Positions 45,338 through 55,175 are shown, counted from the first letter of the stretch. The stretch: DNA of 64,000 bases from Paenilisteria portnoyi (GCF_014322795.1 NZ_JAASTT010000014.1:1-64000); one strand, 5' to 3'. Notes: generated by a model not told the origin, from the sequence alone. Numbers and translations: made by a program.

Positions 45338-45562
45338 TTACTGTAGGATTTCGAAGATTTCAAGTGTTGTCATATCAATATCATCGAATTGATACTTATT
45401 TTTATCTCCGTAAATTTCAATTTCATAAGAATTTGAAGCGTGGAAATATCGTACTTCACACAACGGCTCTCCATCTTTTTCGAATCTTCGCGATTGCGTA
45501 TCCGACGTGTCATCCTCTTGCATTGCTTGTAAACGTTGAATAATTCCCAATAACTGAGACAT
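45338..45562 (-). CDS. ykuJ: YkuJ family protein
   Basis: 74 residues, MSQLLGIIQRLQAMQEDDTSD, a small acidic alpha/beta protein of the YkuJ family (DUF1797): RRFEKDGEPLCEVRY, YEIEIYGDKNKYQFDDIDMTTLEIFEIL. Function unknown. Found beside cbpB/ccpC in Bacillus and Listeria. AGAGAGGAG upstream of the ATG. Confidence 0.88.
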   Translation of the reverse strand: MSQLLGIIQRLQAMQEDDTSDTQSRRFEKDGEPLCEVRYFHASNSYEIEIYGDKNKYQFDDIDMTTLEIFEILQ

Positions 45563-45749
45563 TGTACATTCTCCTCTCTATTCAACCACCGATTATCATT
45601 TGTTTTAAACCGTACTAACAGATTTTATCGCACCTTACACCTATTTAGCAAGCGTTCTGTAAAATTTATAATAAACAAATAATTCTCGACTCCTTATTAC
45701 TGCTTTCCTCCAATCCTATTCCTTGAAACCTATTTTCTCTCCAAAAAAC

Positions 45750-45795
45750 AAAAAAAACCGCAAAATCAAGGTCACAATCCTCGTTTCACGGTTTA
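45750..45795 (-). terminator. Terminator of the Fur-boxed small gene
   Basis: AAACCG/CGGTTT with an inner AGG/CCT stem, then eight T on the minus strand. Confidence 0.7.
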
Positions 45796-45847
45796 CCTCG
45801 AAACTATATATCCAACTTAAAACCTCAGCGTGGCGGCAAATGCTGAA

Positions 45848-46066
45848 TCAACCTTGTTTCTTATTTATATTCGTATCCAGCATCATTTTCACTGAACGCA
45901 TAATTGTTTTTTGACGATGAAAGCCTTTCACGCATACTGTTTGCTCATTCAGGGTTGTGTAAACTTCGCCCCAGGAACCAACTGGATTAAAACCATATAC
46001 ATGCAATTTCAACATCCCGTCTTTTGTCGGGAAATAAAATGATTCAACTTTGCCTGCTTTATTCAA
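45848..46066 (-). CDS. Small protein with upstream Fur box
   Basis: 72 residues, basic and beta-rich (VESFYFPTKDGMLKLHVYGFNPVGSWGEVY, KGFHRQKTIMRSVKMMLDTNI). I do not know its function. TTG start at 46066 after GAAGGGG. A near-consensus Fur box lies 45 bases upstream, so it should be made under iron limitation. From memory, its positional homologue lmo1007 in L. monocytogenes is in the Fur regulon, which agrees. Single-gene unit with its own terminator. Confidence 0.75.
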   Translation of the reverse strand: MNKAGKVESFYFPTKDGMLKLHVYGFNPVGSWGEVYTTLNEQTVCVKGFHRQKTIMRSVKMMLDTNINKKQG

Positions 46067-46110
46067 TTTCCATCAAGCCCCTTCCAAAACGTTAACATCA
46101 CCTTCTAATT

Positions 46111-46129
46111 GAAAATGATTATCATTATT
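46111..46129. promoter_or_regulatory. Fur box
   Basis: GAAAATGATTATCATTATT matches the 19-bp Fur consensus at 17 positions. It precedes the small gene starting at 46066. Confidence 0.8.
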
Positions 46130-46329
46130 AATAGTATACTCGAATTTTTAGCAGAATACAAGTCATCTTGAAAAAAAGTTGTTCGATAATTCAAGAAATG
46201 TTGCATAATTGAACAAAACAGGCAAAATCGCCGACACATTTACGATTTTTTTGATTTTTTTCGCCATTTTCCCTTTTTTCTCCACGCATTTTCCGTTATA
46301 ATTAGTTATAACTGGAAAGGAGGGATACA

Positions 46330-46743
46330 ATGAATTATGCGAGCAAAAAAATTGCTGAAGCGATCTTTATCGTAAATCGTCATAGCAAAGCCGCAATCGA
46401 TCCGCGCTACCTTTATCAATTGAAGAAAGCAGCGATTGAGAAACTAATACAAGAAGGCCACGCGAAAAAGCTCGGTCTACAATTTTCAAACAATCCGAAA
46501 AAGTCCTACCAACATTCTAATCTTCTTATTGATTGCCACGGTTTTCTGTTTCATCTTCCACCGCAAAAACAAGATATGAAAGACTTACCACACCTCGGGA
46601 TTATGCAGCCTATTAAAACAACGAATCAAGTTAGAATGTCTCTATCACACGCTAAATCAACACTCGAGAACTACACTGGCGTGAAGCCAGATCCTCTCAA
46701 AAAATCCGCGTTTTATGAGAATGCCTCCCCATATTTCCGCTAA
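46330..46743 (+). CDS. ykyB: YkyB family protein
   Basis: 137 residues, basic. The YkyB-like family (PF14177) blocks are IAEAIFIVNRHSKAAIDPRYLYQLKK, ALIQEGHAKKLGLQFSNNP-type and LLIDCHGFLFHLPP. Function unknown. AAAGGAGG before the ATG. Followed by patA on the same strand after about 98 bases. Confidence 0.85.
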   Translation: MNYASKKIAEAIFIVNRHSKAAIDPRYLYQLKKAAIEKLIQEGHAKKLGLQFSNNPKKSYQHSNLLIDCHGFLFHLPPQKQDMKDLPHLGIMQPIKTTNQVRMSLSHAKSTLENYTGVKPDPLKKSAFYENASPYFR

Positions 46744-46841
46744 GCTAAGAATTGGATTCTAACCGTGATAAATTGGCGTCAAGCAAGCGCTATGTATTAC
46801 CCGAAAAGATAATTTTGGTGTTATAGAAAGGGAGTCTATCC

Positions 46842-47993
46842 ATGTCAAAACAGTTAAGACAGTCTGTTCAAGAAATTGAAATTAGTGGTATTCGGAAATT
46901 TAATACCCGTGTTGCTGGGATTCCAGATATGATTAAATTAACGCTTGGTGAGCCTGATTTCCCAACGCCTGAGCACGTGAAACAGGCTGCTATCGAAGCG
47001 ATTAACAATGATTTTACAAATTATACGCCAAACGCTGGCACGCCAGAACTTTTAGAGGCAGCTTCTGTTTATTTTCGAGATAAATACGATTTGTCCTATA
47101 GTACGAGCGAAATTATTGTGACGGTTGGTGCGACAGAAGCGATTAATGTAGCGCTACAAACTATTTTAGAGGCTGGGGATGAGGTCTTGTTGCCGGATCC
47201 GATTTATCCTGGATATGAGCCTTTGATTCATTTGATGGAGGCTAAGGCTATCAAAATCGATACGACAGAGACGGCTTTCAAATTGACCGCGGAACAATTA
47301 CGCGCAGCGATTACACCAAAAACGAAGGCGCTAATTTTGCCGTATCCTTCTAATCCTACTGGTGTTACGTTGACGCTTGAAGAGTTAGAGCAGATTGCGG
47401 AGGTTGTTCGCGAAACTGGTATTTTTGTTATTGCCGACGAGATTTATAGTGAACTGACTTTCTTTGGAACGCATATTTCGATTGCAACGATAATTCGTGA
47501 CCAAACGATTGTCATTAATGGGCTTTCCAAATCTCACGCAATGATCGGTTGGCGCATCGGCTTTTTAATGGCTCCTGAAGCGATTGCAAGCCAAATGATT
47601 AAGGTTCACCAGTATTCCGTAACATGTGCCTCCTCAATCTCTCAGAAGGCGGCTGAAGAGGCGTTGCTACATGGTAAAGATGATGCCGTCCAAATGCGCA
47701 CAGAATACAACACACGCGCCAGTTTTGTTCAAGATCGTCTCACCAAAATGGACTTTTCAATTATCGAGCCCGATGGAGCCTTCTACTTCTTTGCAAAACT
47801 ACCCGATGCTGTTCTAGAAAATTCGTTTGATTGGGCCATTGAACTCGCAGAAGTGGCCAAAGTAGCCGTAGTTCCTGGATCTGCTTTCTCAGAAAAAGGC
47901 GACCGTTATTTCCGACTTTCTTTTGCCGCTTCGTTTAGCCAACTAGCCGAAGCAATGGATCGGATGCATACATTCATGGAAAAATACGCATAA
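46842..47993 (+). CDS. patA: PLP aminotransferase, probable N-acetyl-LL-DAP aminotransferase PatA
   Basis: 383 residues, fold type I class I/II aminotransferase. TLGEPDFPTPEHVK, NAGTPELLEAAS, YPSNPTGVTLTLEEL, ADEIYSELTF and the PLP-Lys in NGLSKSHAMIGWRIG (~233) are visible. PatA in Bacillus/Listeria converts N-acetyl-amino-oxopimelate to N-acetyl-LL-DAP, the step between DapH and DapL, both encoded in this window. The exact specificity is inferred from synteny. GGGAG before the ATG. Confidence 0.88.
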   Translation: MSKQLRQSVQEIEISGIRKFNTRVAGIPDMIKLTLGEPDFPTPEHVKQAAIEAINNDFTNYTPNAGTPELLEAASVYFRDKYDLSYSTSEIIVTVGATEAINVALQTILEAGDEVLLPDPIYPGYEPLIHLMEAKAIKIDTTETAFKLTAEQLRAAITPKTKALILPYPSNPTGVTLTLEELEQIAEVVRETGIFVIADEIYSELTFFGTHISIATIIRDQTIVINGLSKSHAMIGWRIGFLMAPEAIASQMIKVHQYSVTCASSISQKAAEEALLHGKDDAVQMRTEYNTRASFVQDRLTKMDFSIIEPDGAFYFFAKLPDAVLENSFDWAIELAEVAKVAVVPGSAFSEKGDRYFRLSFAASFSQLAEAMDRMHTFMEKYA

Positions 47994-47995
47994 CA

Positions 47996-48043
47996 AAAGC
48001 TCTGTACATGACGCCATATTCCGCGTTACGCACAGAGCTTTTT
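47996..48043. terminator. Bidirectional terminator
   Basis: AAAAGCTCTGT/ACAGAGCTTTT between patA and the convergent dehydrogenase gene. Confidence 0.88.
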
Positions 48044-48046
48044 GAT

Positions 48047-48910
48047 TTATTTTTCGTAGTATTTAATCAATGTTTGTGTTCCATTTTCAGCAAATCCAGC
48101 CTCCGCCAATTGCTGATACATCTGTTCTGCCATGGTGAGCCCCGGTAGCTCAAGCCCCATTTGTTTTGCCTCATCCAACGCGATTCGCATATCTTTGATG
48201 AAATGCTTGATGAAGAACCCCGGCGAAAAATCATCTTGTAGCACCCTCGGAATCAAGTTCGATAACGACCAACTACCTGCCGCACCACCCGATATCGATG
48301 CCAAAACTTTTTCAGGATCCAGCCCCGCTTTTTTCGCGTATACAATCGCCTCCGTGACGCCAATCATGTTTGAAGCAATCGCGATTTGGTTCACCATTTT
48401 CGTATGCTGACCAGCCCCCGAACCGCCTTGCAAGATAACACTTTGCCCCATCGCTTTCAAAACCGGCTCGACTGCTGAAAAATCCTGCTCTTCCCCACCG
48501 ACCATAATGGTAAGCGTTCCATTTTTCGCACCAATATCACCACCAGAAACAGGCGCATCAAGCACCGCAATCCCAGCCACCTTGCCCTCTTCCGCAATTT
48601 GTTTTGCAAGATTCGGCGAAGAAGTCGTCATGTCGATTGCAAAAGCCCCGGAACGAAGCGTCGCCAAGAACCCATCCTCCGCCAAATAAAGCTGCTCGAC
48701 ATCCGTTGGGTAACCGACCATCGTAATCAGCACATCCACATTCGGCGCCAAAGCTTGCGGCGTATCATACCAAATCGCACCAGCCTGAATAACCGCATCC
48801 GCCTTTGATTTAGTCCTCGTATAAATATGTACCTCAAAGCCAACCTTCATCAAATTCTGAATCATACTCGCGCCCATAACGCCAACACCCACAAAACCAA
48901 TTTTCTTCAT
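48047..48910 (-). CDS. 3-hydroxyisobutyrate dehydrogenase-like NAD(P)-dependent oxidoreductase
   Basis: 287 residues from ATG 48910 with AAGGAGG. The beta-hydroxyacid dehydrogenase signature: KKIGFVGVGVMGASMIQNL (cofactor GxGxMG), DAPVSGGDIGAKNGTLTIMVGG (substrate), the catalytic Lys in GQHTKMVNQIAIASNMIG (~170). Reduces or oxidises small beta-hydroxy acids (for example tartronate semialdehyde or hydroxyisobutyrate); the actual substrate is unknown. Positional homologue of lmo1005. Confidence 0.88.
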   Translation of the reverse strand: MKKIGFVGVGVMGASMIQNLMKVGFEVHIYTRTKSKADAVIQAGAIWYDTPQALAPNVDVLITMVGYPTDVEQLYLAEDGFLATLRSGAFAIDMTTSSPNLAKQIAEEGKVAGIAVLDAPVSGGDIGAKNGTLTIMVGGEEQDFSAVEPVLKAMGQSVILQGGSGAGQHTKMVNQIAIASNMIGVTEAIVYAKKAGLDPEKVLASISGGAAGSWSLSNLIPRVLQDDFSPGFFIKHFIKDMRIALDEAKQMGLELPGLTMAEQMYQQLAEAGFAENGTQTLIKYYEK

Positions 48911-49073
48911 CCTAAAATTCCTCCTTAATCGATCACTTTGCCTATAGAACAAAGTTTACCTCTGGCTGAAGAAAAATGCAAATTGCAACGGCTGCGGTAA
49001 GGGGCATCATGATAGGTCTTACGAGTTCGTTTTTGCCATGCTCTAATCAGCCCTCTTCATGTCCAACACAAAC

Positions 49074-49100
49074 AAAAAACCCGAGGAATCATCCCCGGGT
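49074..49100 (-). terminator. Terminator after ptsI
   Basis: ACCCGGGG/CCTCGGGT stem and six T on the minus strand, 87 bases past the ptsI stop. Confidence 0.8.
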
Positions 49101-49186
49101 ATTCGTGTTTCCACGCAAATCATTTCTGATCCACCAAACTGTCAGCGGACCGACGCAGATGATCGTTTGTCGATTTGCTGACCCGA

Positions 49187-50905
49187 TTACTCCGCTGTGT
49201 ATTTATTGACCAAAGCCACAACGTCTTCTTCTGTCGCTTGTTGTAATGCTTCATCCGCTAATTTCGCCATTTCTGTACGATCTAAGCGTTTGATTAGAGA
49301 ACGTGATTTAAGGATACTTGACGCGCTCATAGAGAACTCATCTAAGCCCATACCAAGTAGTAATGGTACAGCCGTTTGATCGCCAGCCATTTCGCCACAC
49401 ATACCAGCCCACTTGCCTTCTTTATGCGCTGCGTCGATTACCATCTTCACAAGGCGTAAAATAGAAGGATTATATGGTTGGTACAAGTAAGAAACCTGTT
49501 CGTTCATGCGGTCTGCCGCCATTGTATATTGGATTAAATCGTTTGTTCCGATACTAAAGAAATCAACTTCCTTCGCAAACTGATCCGCTAGAATCGCTGC
49601 TGCTGGAATTTCAATCATAATACCAAGTTCGATTGTGTCAGAAACTGCCACACCTTCTGCTAAAAGTTCTGCTTTCGCTTCTTCCAAAAGTGCTTTGGCT
49701 TGGCGGAATTCATTAACTGTAGCAATCATCGGGAACATGATTTTTAGATTGCCGTGAACACTTGCGCGCAATAAAGCACGTAATTGCGTACGGAATAAAT
49801 CTTTATTCGCAAAACATAAACGAATCGCACGGAAACCAAGGAACGGATTCATTTCATGTGGTAAATCAAGGTACGGTAACGTTTTATCGCCACCAATATC
49901 GAGTGTACGAACAACGACAGCTTTTCCGTCCATACCAGAAAGTACGGCTTTATAAGCTTCATATTGCTCTTCTTCGGTTGGGAAGTTTTCGCGGCCCATG
50001 TACAAGAATTCTGTACGATAAAGTCCAACTGCTTCTCCACCATTCGCGATAACACCTGTCAAATCTTCTGGCGTACCAATGTTCGCGCCAAGTTCCACAT
50101 GATGACCGTCTTTAGAAACCGTCGCTTCATTTTTCAATTTATCCCATTCTGCTTGTTGTGCTGCAAAATCAGATTTAATTTTTTCGTAATGAGCGATTTG
50201 TTCTGCTGTTGGCTCGATGATAACATTACCTTCTAAGCCATCAACAATAATAATTTGGTTCTCTTTCGTGTCATGCGTGATTTCACCAGTTCCTACAACA
50301 GCAGGAATTTCAAGTGAACGCGCCATGATTGCCGAATGAGAAGTACGTCCGCCGATATCTGTTACAAAACCTTTAACAAATTTACGGTTCAATTGCGCTG
50401 TATCAGAAGGTGTCAAGTCTTTAGCAACTACAACAACTTCCTCATCAATAAGCGCTGGATTTGGAATCGTTACATTTAAAAGGTGAGACAAAATACGCTT
50501 ACGAACATCACGAATATCAGCAGCACGCTCGCGCATGTACTCATTATCCATTGATTCAAACATACCGATAAACATATCTGTCGTTTCTTGCAACGCCGAT
50601 TCAGCGTTTACTTTATTATTGGTAATATTTTCAGAGATTGGTGTAATTAGTTCAGGATCATTTAAAACCAAAAGATGCGCATCAAAAATTTGAGCCTTAT
50701 CTTCGCCTAAGCTTTCTTTCGCGATGTCGCGAATCTTCTCAAGCTCCGATCCAGAAACTGCAACTGCATCCTGAAAACGTTTAACTTCAGCCTCTGTATC
50801 AGCAACTTCCGTTTTGTCAAAAGACAAGTCTGGTTCCACTAATAAATAAGCTTTCGCGATAGCGATACCATCGGATGCTGCGATACCTTTTAATTCCTTA
50901 ACCAT
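49187..50905 (-). CDS. ptsI: PTS enzyme I
   Basis: 572 residues, full length. HPr-binding helical domain, then the phospho-His segment [12 protein letters not shown] (His ~190), and a TIM-barrel PEP-binding domain with [51 protein letters not shown] and the active Cys in [11 protein letters not shown] (~502). Transfers phosphate from PEP to HPr. Its ATG overlaps the ptsH stop (TAATG). Confidence 0.98.
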   Translation of the reverse strand: MVKELKGIAASDGIAIAKAYLLVEPDLSFDKTEVADTEAEVKRFQDAVAVSGSELEKIRDIAKESLGEDKAQIFDAHLLVLNDPELITPISENITNNKVNAESALQETTDMFIGMFESMDNEYMRERAADIRDVRKRILSHLLNVTIPNPALIDEEVVVVAKDLTPSDTAQLNRKFVKGFVTDIGGRTSHSAIMARSLEIPAVVGTGEITHDTKENQIIIVDGLEGNVIIEPTAEQIAHYEKIKSDFAAQQAEWDKLKNEATVSKDGHHVELGANIGTPEDLTGVIANGGEAVGLYRTEFLYMGRENFPTEEEQYEAYKAVLSGMDGKAVVVRTLDIGGDKTLPYLDLPHEMNPFLGFRAIRLCFANKDLFRTQLRALLRASVHGNLKIMFPMIATVNEFRQAKALLEEAKAELLAEGVAVSDTIELGIMIEIPAAAILADQFAKEVDFFSIGTNDLIQYTMAADRMNEQVSYLYQPYNPSILRLVKMVIDAAHKEGKWAGMCGEMAGDQTAVPLLLGMGLDEFSMSASSILKSRSLIKRLDRTEMAKLADEALQQATEEDVVALVNKYTAE

Positions 50906-51171
50906 TACTCAGCCAAGCCTTCTTTTTTAAGCACTTCTGTTAAGCCAACGATTGCGTCTTTTTCGTCGCTACCTTCAGCGTAAATTGTGATGTCAGCGCC
51001 TTTACCAATACCTAAAGACATAACGCCCATGATTGATTTCAGGTTAACTTTTTTGCCAGTGTACTCAATTTGTACATCTGAGCTGTATTTGCTTGCCGCT
51101 TGAACTAAAAGAGTTGCTGGGCGTGCGTGGATTCCTGTTTCATCGATTACTACAAAGCTTGCTTGTTCCAT
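50905..51171 (-). CDS. ptsH: PTS phosphocarrier HPr
   Basis: 88 residues. Phospho-His15 in TGIHARPA and regulatory Ser46 in [12 protein letters not shown]. His15-P passes phosphate to EIIA (crr here); Ser46-P, made by HPr kinase, is the co-repressor of CcpA. AAGGAG before the ATG. A cre-like site and a likely promoter lie in the 300 bases upstream. Confidence 0.98.
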   Translation of the reverse strand: MEQASFVVIDETGIHARPATLLVQAASKYSSDVQIEYTGKKVNLKSIMGVMSLGIGKGADITIYAEGSDEKDAIVGLTEVLKKEGLAE

Positions 51172-51377
51172 AATTTACATTCTCCTTCATATAAGAAATT
51201 TTATTGTGACTCTTCTCACTAAAAATAAATTCAGCAAAAAAAGACTATCCCTCAATTAAAAAGATTACCATGTTTTCGCACCTTGCACAACTATTTGGTG
51301 CAAATTTATTATGAAATGACGTATTTTCTTTAAAAACGCTATCATTTAGTGGTAAACGTGACCAATTTCAGACATTT

Positions 51378-51391
51378 TCACAACGCTTACA
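51378..51391. promoter_or_regulatory. cre-like site upstream of ptsHI
   Basis: On the minus strand TGTAAGCGTTGTGA, one base off the cre consensus, about 205 bases before ptsH and 105 bases before ykvS on the other side. Confidence 0.45.
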
Positions 51392-51497
51392 AGGTCTTTC
51401 ATTTGCATTCCCACCATCTTTCAGGCAAAATGGAGACAAAGTTTTATATTTAGTGAATTGCTTTTATTAACGTTTCTATGAATCGGGAGTGATAAAC

Positions 51498-51692
51498 ATG
51501 GCAAAAGCACAAGTAGGAGACATTATCGAGTTCAAAGATGGCCTGACAGGTGTCGTTGAGAAAATAAATGAAAACTCTGTCATTGTAGACCTAACATTAA
51601 TGGAAAATTTCAAAAATCTAGCTATTGAAGAAAAAACAGTGGTGAATCACAAAAAGTACAAAATTATCCATTCGATAAGCGACGAAAAATAA
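51498..51692 (+). CDS. ykvS: YkvS family protein (DUF2187)
   Basis: 64 residues, KOW/SH3-like barrel: AQVGDIIEFKDGLTGVVEKINENSVIVDLTLMENF. YkvS proteins lie next to ptsHI in many Bacilli; function unknown. ATG 51498 follows GGGAGTG; an ATG at 51489 is out of ribosome range. Confidence 0.85.
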   Translation: MAKAQVGDIIEFKDGLTGVVEKINENSVIVDLTLMENFKNLAIEEKTVVNHKKYKIIHSISDEK

Positions 51693-51853
51693 AATAGTAA
51701 TATAAAAATAATGAGATGTACCATGCTCAGATAACACTGACTTATGTATCTCCACAACCCTTTTGCACAAAGGTCTATAATTCCATTTCGAAATGGTTCA
51801 TTGTATTCCTTCGTGTTTTTTTGTGCCAAAACTGCTAATTGGAGTGAACAACC

Positions 51854-53332
51854 ATGTCAAAAAAAATTATTATCATCGGCGCCGGTCCAGGTGGATTAGC
51901 CGCTGCCATGCAACTCACTGAACAAGGCCATAATGTACATATTTATGAAAAAGCTGCTGAGATTGGCGGGCGCACAGCACTTTTAAAGCAAGATGGGTTC
52001 TCTTTTGATTTAGGACCTACCGCTTTAAATATGCCAAACGTGTTGACCGCTTTATTCGCAGACTGCAACCGCAACATTCAGGACTATATCAAACTCGTTT
52101 CCTTAGATCCACTATATAGCCTCTATATAGAAGACATTATTTTTAGCCCCACTTCTGATCAAGATAGAACGAAAAAAGAAATCGCTCGTCTATTCCCAGG
52201 TGAAGAAGAGCATTACGACCGTTTTATGCACGACAATGCCAAGAAAATGATTTACCTACTCCCTTTATGGCAAGAACCGTTCACATCTCTTTGGTCCCTA
52301 TTTCGCCTGCGTACATTGCGTGCGCTTCCAAGTCTTACTCTTGGCAACCATTTAATCGATGAACTCGCTAAATACTTTGAAGATAAACGACTGCGCCTAG
52401 CTTTTTCATTTGAAACGAAATTTTTAGGGATGTCGCCTTGGGAAACACCTGGTGCTTTTTCCGTTATACCGTTTGCCGAGCATTATTTTGGCATTTTTCA
52501 CATTGTCGGTGGCATCAATCGTCTTTCTTATGCGATGAGCGAAATTATGCAGGAAAATGGCGGTAAAATTCATCTAAATCAACGCGTCCAACAAATAAAT
52601 ACCGCTTCAAAAAAAATCACCTCTATTACACTCGAAAGCGGCGAAATAGTGGAGGGTGATTACTTCTTTCTAAATGCAGATTTCGCTTATACGATGAGCC
52701 ATCTTTTCTCCAAAACAAAAGCTCCTGTCAATCTAAAAAAATTAGACAAAAAAAGATATTCCTGTTCCGGCTTTGTCATGTATATCGGTTTAGATACAAC
52801 ACTTCCGCTGAACGTTCATACCGTCCTATTTCCGAGTGATTTCCGTATTCATATGGACGAAATTATGCGTCAAGGGATCATTCCCGACGATTTATCTATC
52901 CATATCACTTATCCTGTCGCAGTTGATAAAACGGTAGCTCCAAAAGATATGTCAACACTACGCATCCTAGTTCCCGTTCCTAACAATGATAACAATATTG
53001 ATTGGGAAAAAGAGCGTCCCGCCATGCGCCAGCTTATTTTAAAAACCATGGAGCAGAAACTCGATTTGGTAGATTTAGAGTCCCATATCCTCACTGAAAA
53101 AATTATCACACCACATGATTGGGAAAAAGACTATCATATTTATAAAGGAGCCATTTTCAACTTAACACATCAGCTTTCACAATTAGGTCCGTTTCGCCCG
53201 AACAAAATACCAGCTATCAAGAATATGAAAATCGTAGGTGGCGCGGCACATCCTGCCAATAGCCTCCCATTCATCCTAGAAAGCGCAAATATTGTCGTCC
53301 GCCAATTCAATAAAGAAATCACTAAGAACTAA
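51854..53332 (+). CDS. CrtI-type phytoene/carotenoid desaturase
   Basis: 492 residues, FAD-dependent. N-terminal dinucleotide fold IIIIGAGPGGLAAAMQLTEQGHNVHIYEKAAEIGGR; C-terminal FAD/CrtI signature GGAAHPANSLPFILESANIVV. The middle (SPWETPGAFSVIPFAEHYFGIFHIVGGINRLSYAM) matches CrtI/CrtN desaturases, which dehydrogenate phytoene or apophytoene to coloured carotenoids. No prenyl synthase (CrtB/CrtM) is nearby, so its substrate source is unclear. The convergent neighbour belongs to the carotenoid hydratase (CruF/DUF422) family. A weak TTGGAGTG ribosome site. Confidence 0.87.
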   Translation: MSKKIIIIGAGPGGLAAAMQLTEQGHNVHIYEKAAEIGGRTALLKQDGFSFDLGPTALNMPNVLTALFADCNRNIQDYIKLVSLDPLYSLYIEDIIFSPTSDQDRTKKEIARLFPGEEEHYDRFMHDNAKKMIYLLPLWQEPFTSLWSLFRLRTLRALPSLTLGNHLIDELAKYFEDKRLRLAFSFETKFLGMSPWETPGAFSVIPFAEHYFGIFHIVGGINRLSYAMSEIMQENGGKIHLNQRVQQINTASKKITSITLESGEIVEGDYFFLNADFAYTMSHLFSKTKAPVNLKKLDKKRYSCSGFVMYIGLDTTLPLNVHTVLFPSDFRIHMDEIMRQGIIPDDLSIHITYPVAVDKTVAPKDMSTLRILVPVPNNDNNIDWEKERPAMRQLILKTMEQKLDLVDLESHILTEKIITPHDWEKDYHIYKGAIFNLTHQLSQLGPFRPNKIPAIKNMKIVGGAAHPANSLPFILESANIVVRQFNKEITKN

Positions 53333-53365
53333 AAAACTGTTGCGCTTAACTCACGCAACAGTTTT
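53333..53365. terminator. Bidirectional terminator
   Basis: Perfect 12-bp stem AAAACTGTTGCG/CGCAACAGTTTT between the two convergent carotenoid-type genes; the second gene's stop lies inside it. Confidence 0.9.
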
Positions 53366-54163
53366 TTTCTGTTTATCGCTTTCTAGACTAAAATAATAAC
53401 AAGCAGTAAATATGATATTCCCTATCAGTGTCACTAGTAAAATACTCCATAATCCCATAAAATAACCTAACACGAGGAAGAATGAAAGTACAATCCAATA
53501 AACAAGGACAAGTTCTGATTTTAGCATTGGGAAATGTAGTTTTCCCCATTGATCCGTTAAACTAAGCATGAAGTAAATCATCAAGTGGAGGATAAGCCCT
53601 AACATCCACCAATTCGCGGCATCCGTCATTTGAATAATAGTCAATGTTGAACTATCTAGTGCGGATTGCTTCACTTGCATAGCCACTGGTTCTATCAGCA
53701 TCTCGAACACCATCACCATCGTCGCCGCGATAACCGCGTAAATCCCTCCACGAATCCAATCTATTCTAATTTTCAACGTTATTTCCCGGGAAATAACATG
53801 CGTTCCAACAATCAGAACTAACCAAATAAATCCAAATGCAACAGGTATTCCATTGATAACAAGTCCAAAATCCGTCGTGACATCGCTCGCCTGGCCAGCA
53901 TTAGTGAGGCTCGTCTGCATCCATTCAATACTCGTACTAACAGCAAAGACTAATATCGTAATCGCCGAGCCAAGTCCCTTACCATATTGTAAAATTAAAA
54001 ATATAACTGCGAAAATACCTGAAACAATAAAGAACAAAGCGTGGATCTCAGTTAAGCGAAGTGGCAGTACATTGAGAACAATCAATATTACTGCCACGAA
54101 AAAGAGCGCCATATAGAGCCAAACGAAAAATCGAAATCTTTTTTCTATCATGAAAGCAATCAA
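53351..54163 (-). CDS. Carotenoid biosynthesis protein-like (DUF422/CruF) membrane protein
   Basis: 270 residues with seven to eight membrane helices. The segments SIEWMQTSLTNAG, DFGLVINGIPVAFGFIWLVLIVGTH, MVFEMLIEPVAMQV and WWMLGLILHLMIYF follow the order of conserved Glu-Trp, IP-xx-W and E-P-xA motifs of the carotenoid biosynthesis (CruF) family, which hydrate or rearrange carotenoid ends. The match is from memory and moderate. Pairing with a CrtI desaturase supports it. A start at 54151 (M5) is also possible. Confidence 0.6.
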   Translation of the reverse strand: MIAFMIEKRFRFFVWLYMALFFVAVILIVLNVLPLRLTEIHALFFIVSGIFAVIFLILQYGKGLGSAITILVFAVSTSIEWMQTSLTNAGQASDVTTDFGLVINGIPVAFGFIWLVLIVGTHVISREITLKIRIDWIRGGIYAVIAATMVMVFEMLIEPVAMQVKQSALDSSTLTIIQMTDAANWWMLGLILHLMIYFMLSLTDQWGKLHFPMLKSELVLVYWIVLSFFLVLGYFMGLWSILLVTLIGNIIFTACYYFSLESDKQKKTVA

Positions 54164-54307
54164 CTCCTATCTCCTAATTATAAATGATTTCAGCAAAACT
54201 ACAATCAATTACAAAAAAACATACATTTAAAAGAGTTCCTTGTTGCTAAATATCTTCTTTTCTATTAAAGTATTCATAGATGGTAATGGAGTAAAGAGGT
54301 GTAAAAA

Positions 54308-54919
54308 TTGAAAAGCAGCAAGATTGATTATCGCCTTTATTTAGGCATCTTATTAGCAGCTGGATTAATGTACGTCACATTTGAATATGCTTCTGTATTT
54401 TGGTACTTATACGGAGCATCCATGCTATTTCTTATTAGTTGGGTTGTATTAAATGATGAATTAAAAAAACAATTTTCAATCCTAAAAAATATAATTCCAG
54501 GCATTTTTAGTGGCATTATCCTTTATATCTTATTTTATATCGGAGCGCTACTACTGAAATTTATTCCAGGTAATTTCGATGCACTTGTTGCTAAAGGATA
54601 TGGAAAATATGAACCGGAATCACTACTCATTTGGCTTTTACTTGTTATCGCCATTGTTCCAGGAGAAGAAATTTTCTGGCGTGGTTTTGTACTAAAACGA
54701 TTAGAGCATGACTTAATTCCGTGGGTTGCTGTTTTGATAATGGCCACTTTAAACGGTGCATTGATGTTGTTCAGTGGCAATTTCATTATTGCTTTAGCAG
54801 CATCATTAGCCTCTGTATACTGGGGATTTATTTACGTCAAGCGTCCAAGTTTATCGCTCTTAATCATTTCGCATTTAACGTTTAATTTATTATTATTACT
54901 AATCTTACCAATCTATTAA
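54308..54919 (+). CDS. CPBP family intramembrane protease-like protein
   Basis: 203 residues, about six membrane helices. Motif 1 VPGEEIFWRGFVLKRL has the EExxxR core of CPBP (CAAX-like/abi) metalloproteases and motif 3 ISHLTFN supplies a His. Motif 2, usually FxxxH, reads ATLNGALM here and lacks the His, so activity is doubtful. It lies upstream of rpiA/dlt as lmo0976 does. AAAGAGG before the start at 54308. Confidence 0.8.
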   Translation: MKSSKIDYRLYLGILLAAGLMYVTFEYASVFWYLYGASMLFLISWVVLNDELKKQFSILKNIIPGIFSGIILYILFYIGALLLKFIPGNFDALVAKGYGKYEPESLLIWLLLVIAIVPGEEIFWRGFVLKRLEHDLIPWVAVLIMATLNGALMLFSGNFIIALAASLASVYWGFIYVKRPSLSLLIISHLTFNLLLLLILPIY

Positions 54920-54983
54920 CTAGTACGAAACATAGTATTTCGAAATAAAGAAACTGATAAAAACTCACAATAAAGCAAAATCG

Positions 54984-55159
54984 TCCTCCCATTTCTTTGG
55001 GTAGGACGAAAAACTCTGCTTTACACAAATCGAGCGAAAGCGTTTGTATTCAGGGAGTTTGGTGGAAGCCGGAAGCGGAGCATACTCGTGTATGTGAGAA
55101 CCGGAAGTCCGCCAAACTCCCTGAATGCGAGCGCTTTTCGCCGATTTACCTAGGTTATG
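54984..55159. repeat. Dispersed intergenic hairpin element, copy 2
   Basis: Inverted relative to 39299-39474. The stem TTCAGGGAGTTTGG/CCAAACTCCCTGAA differs from copy 1 by changes on both arms that keep pairing. It also has a GTCCTCCC/GGGTAGGAC hairpin and lies between the convergent CPBP and rpiA genes. Confidence 0.85.
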
Positions 55160-55175
55160 AGCTAAAATCCTCATT

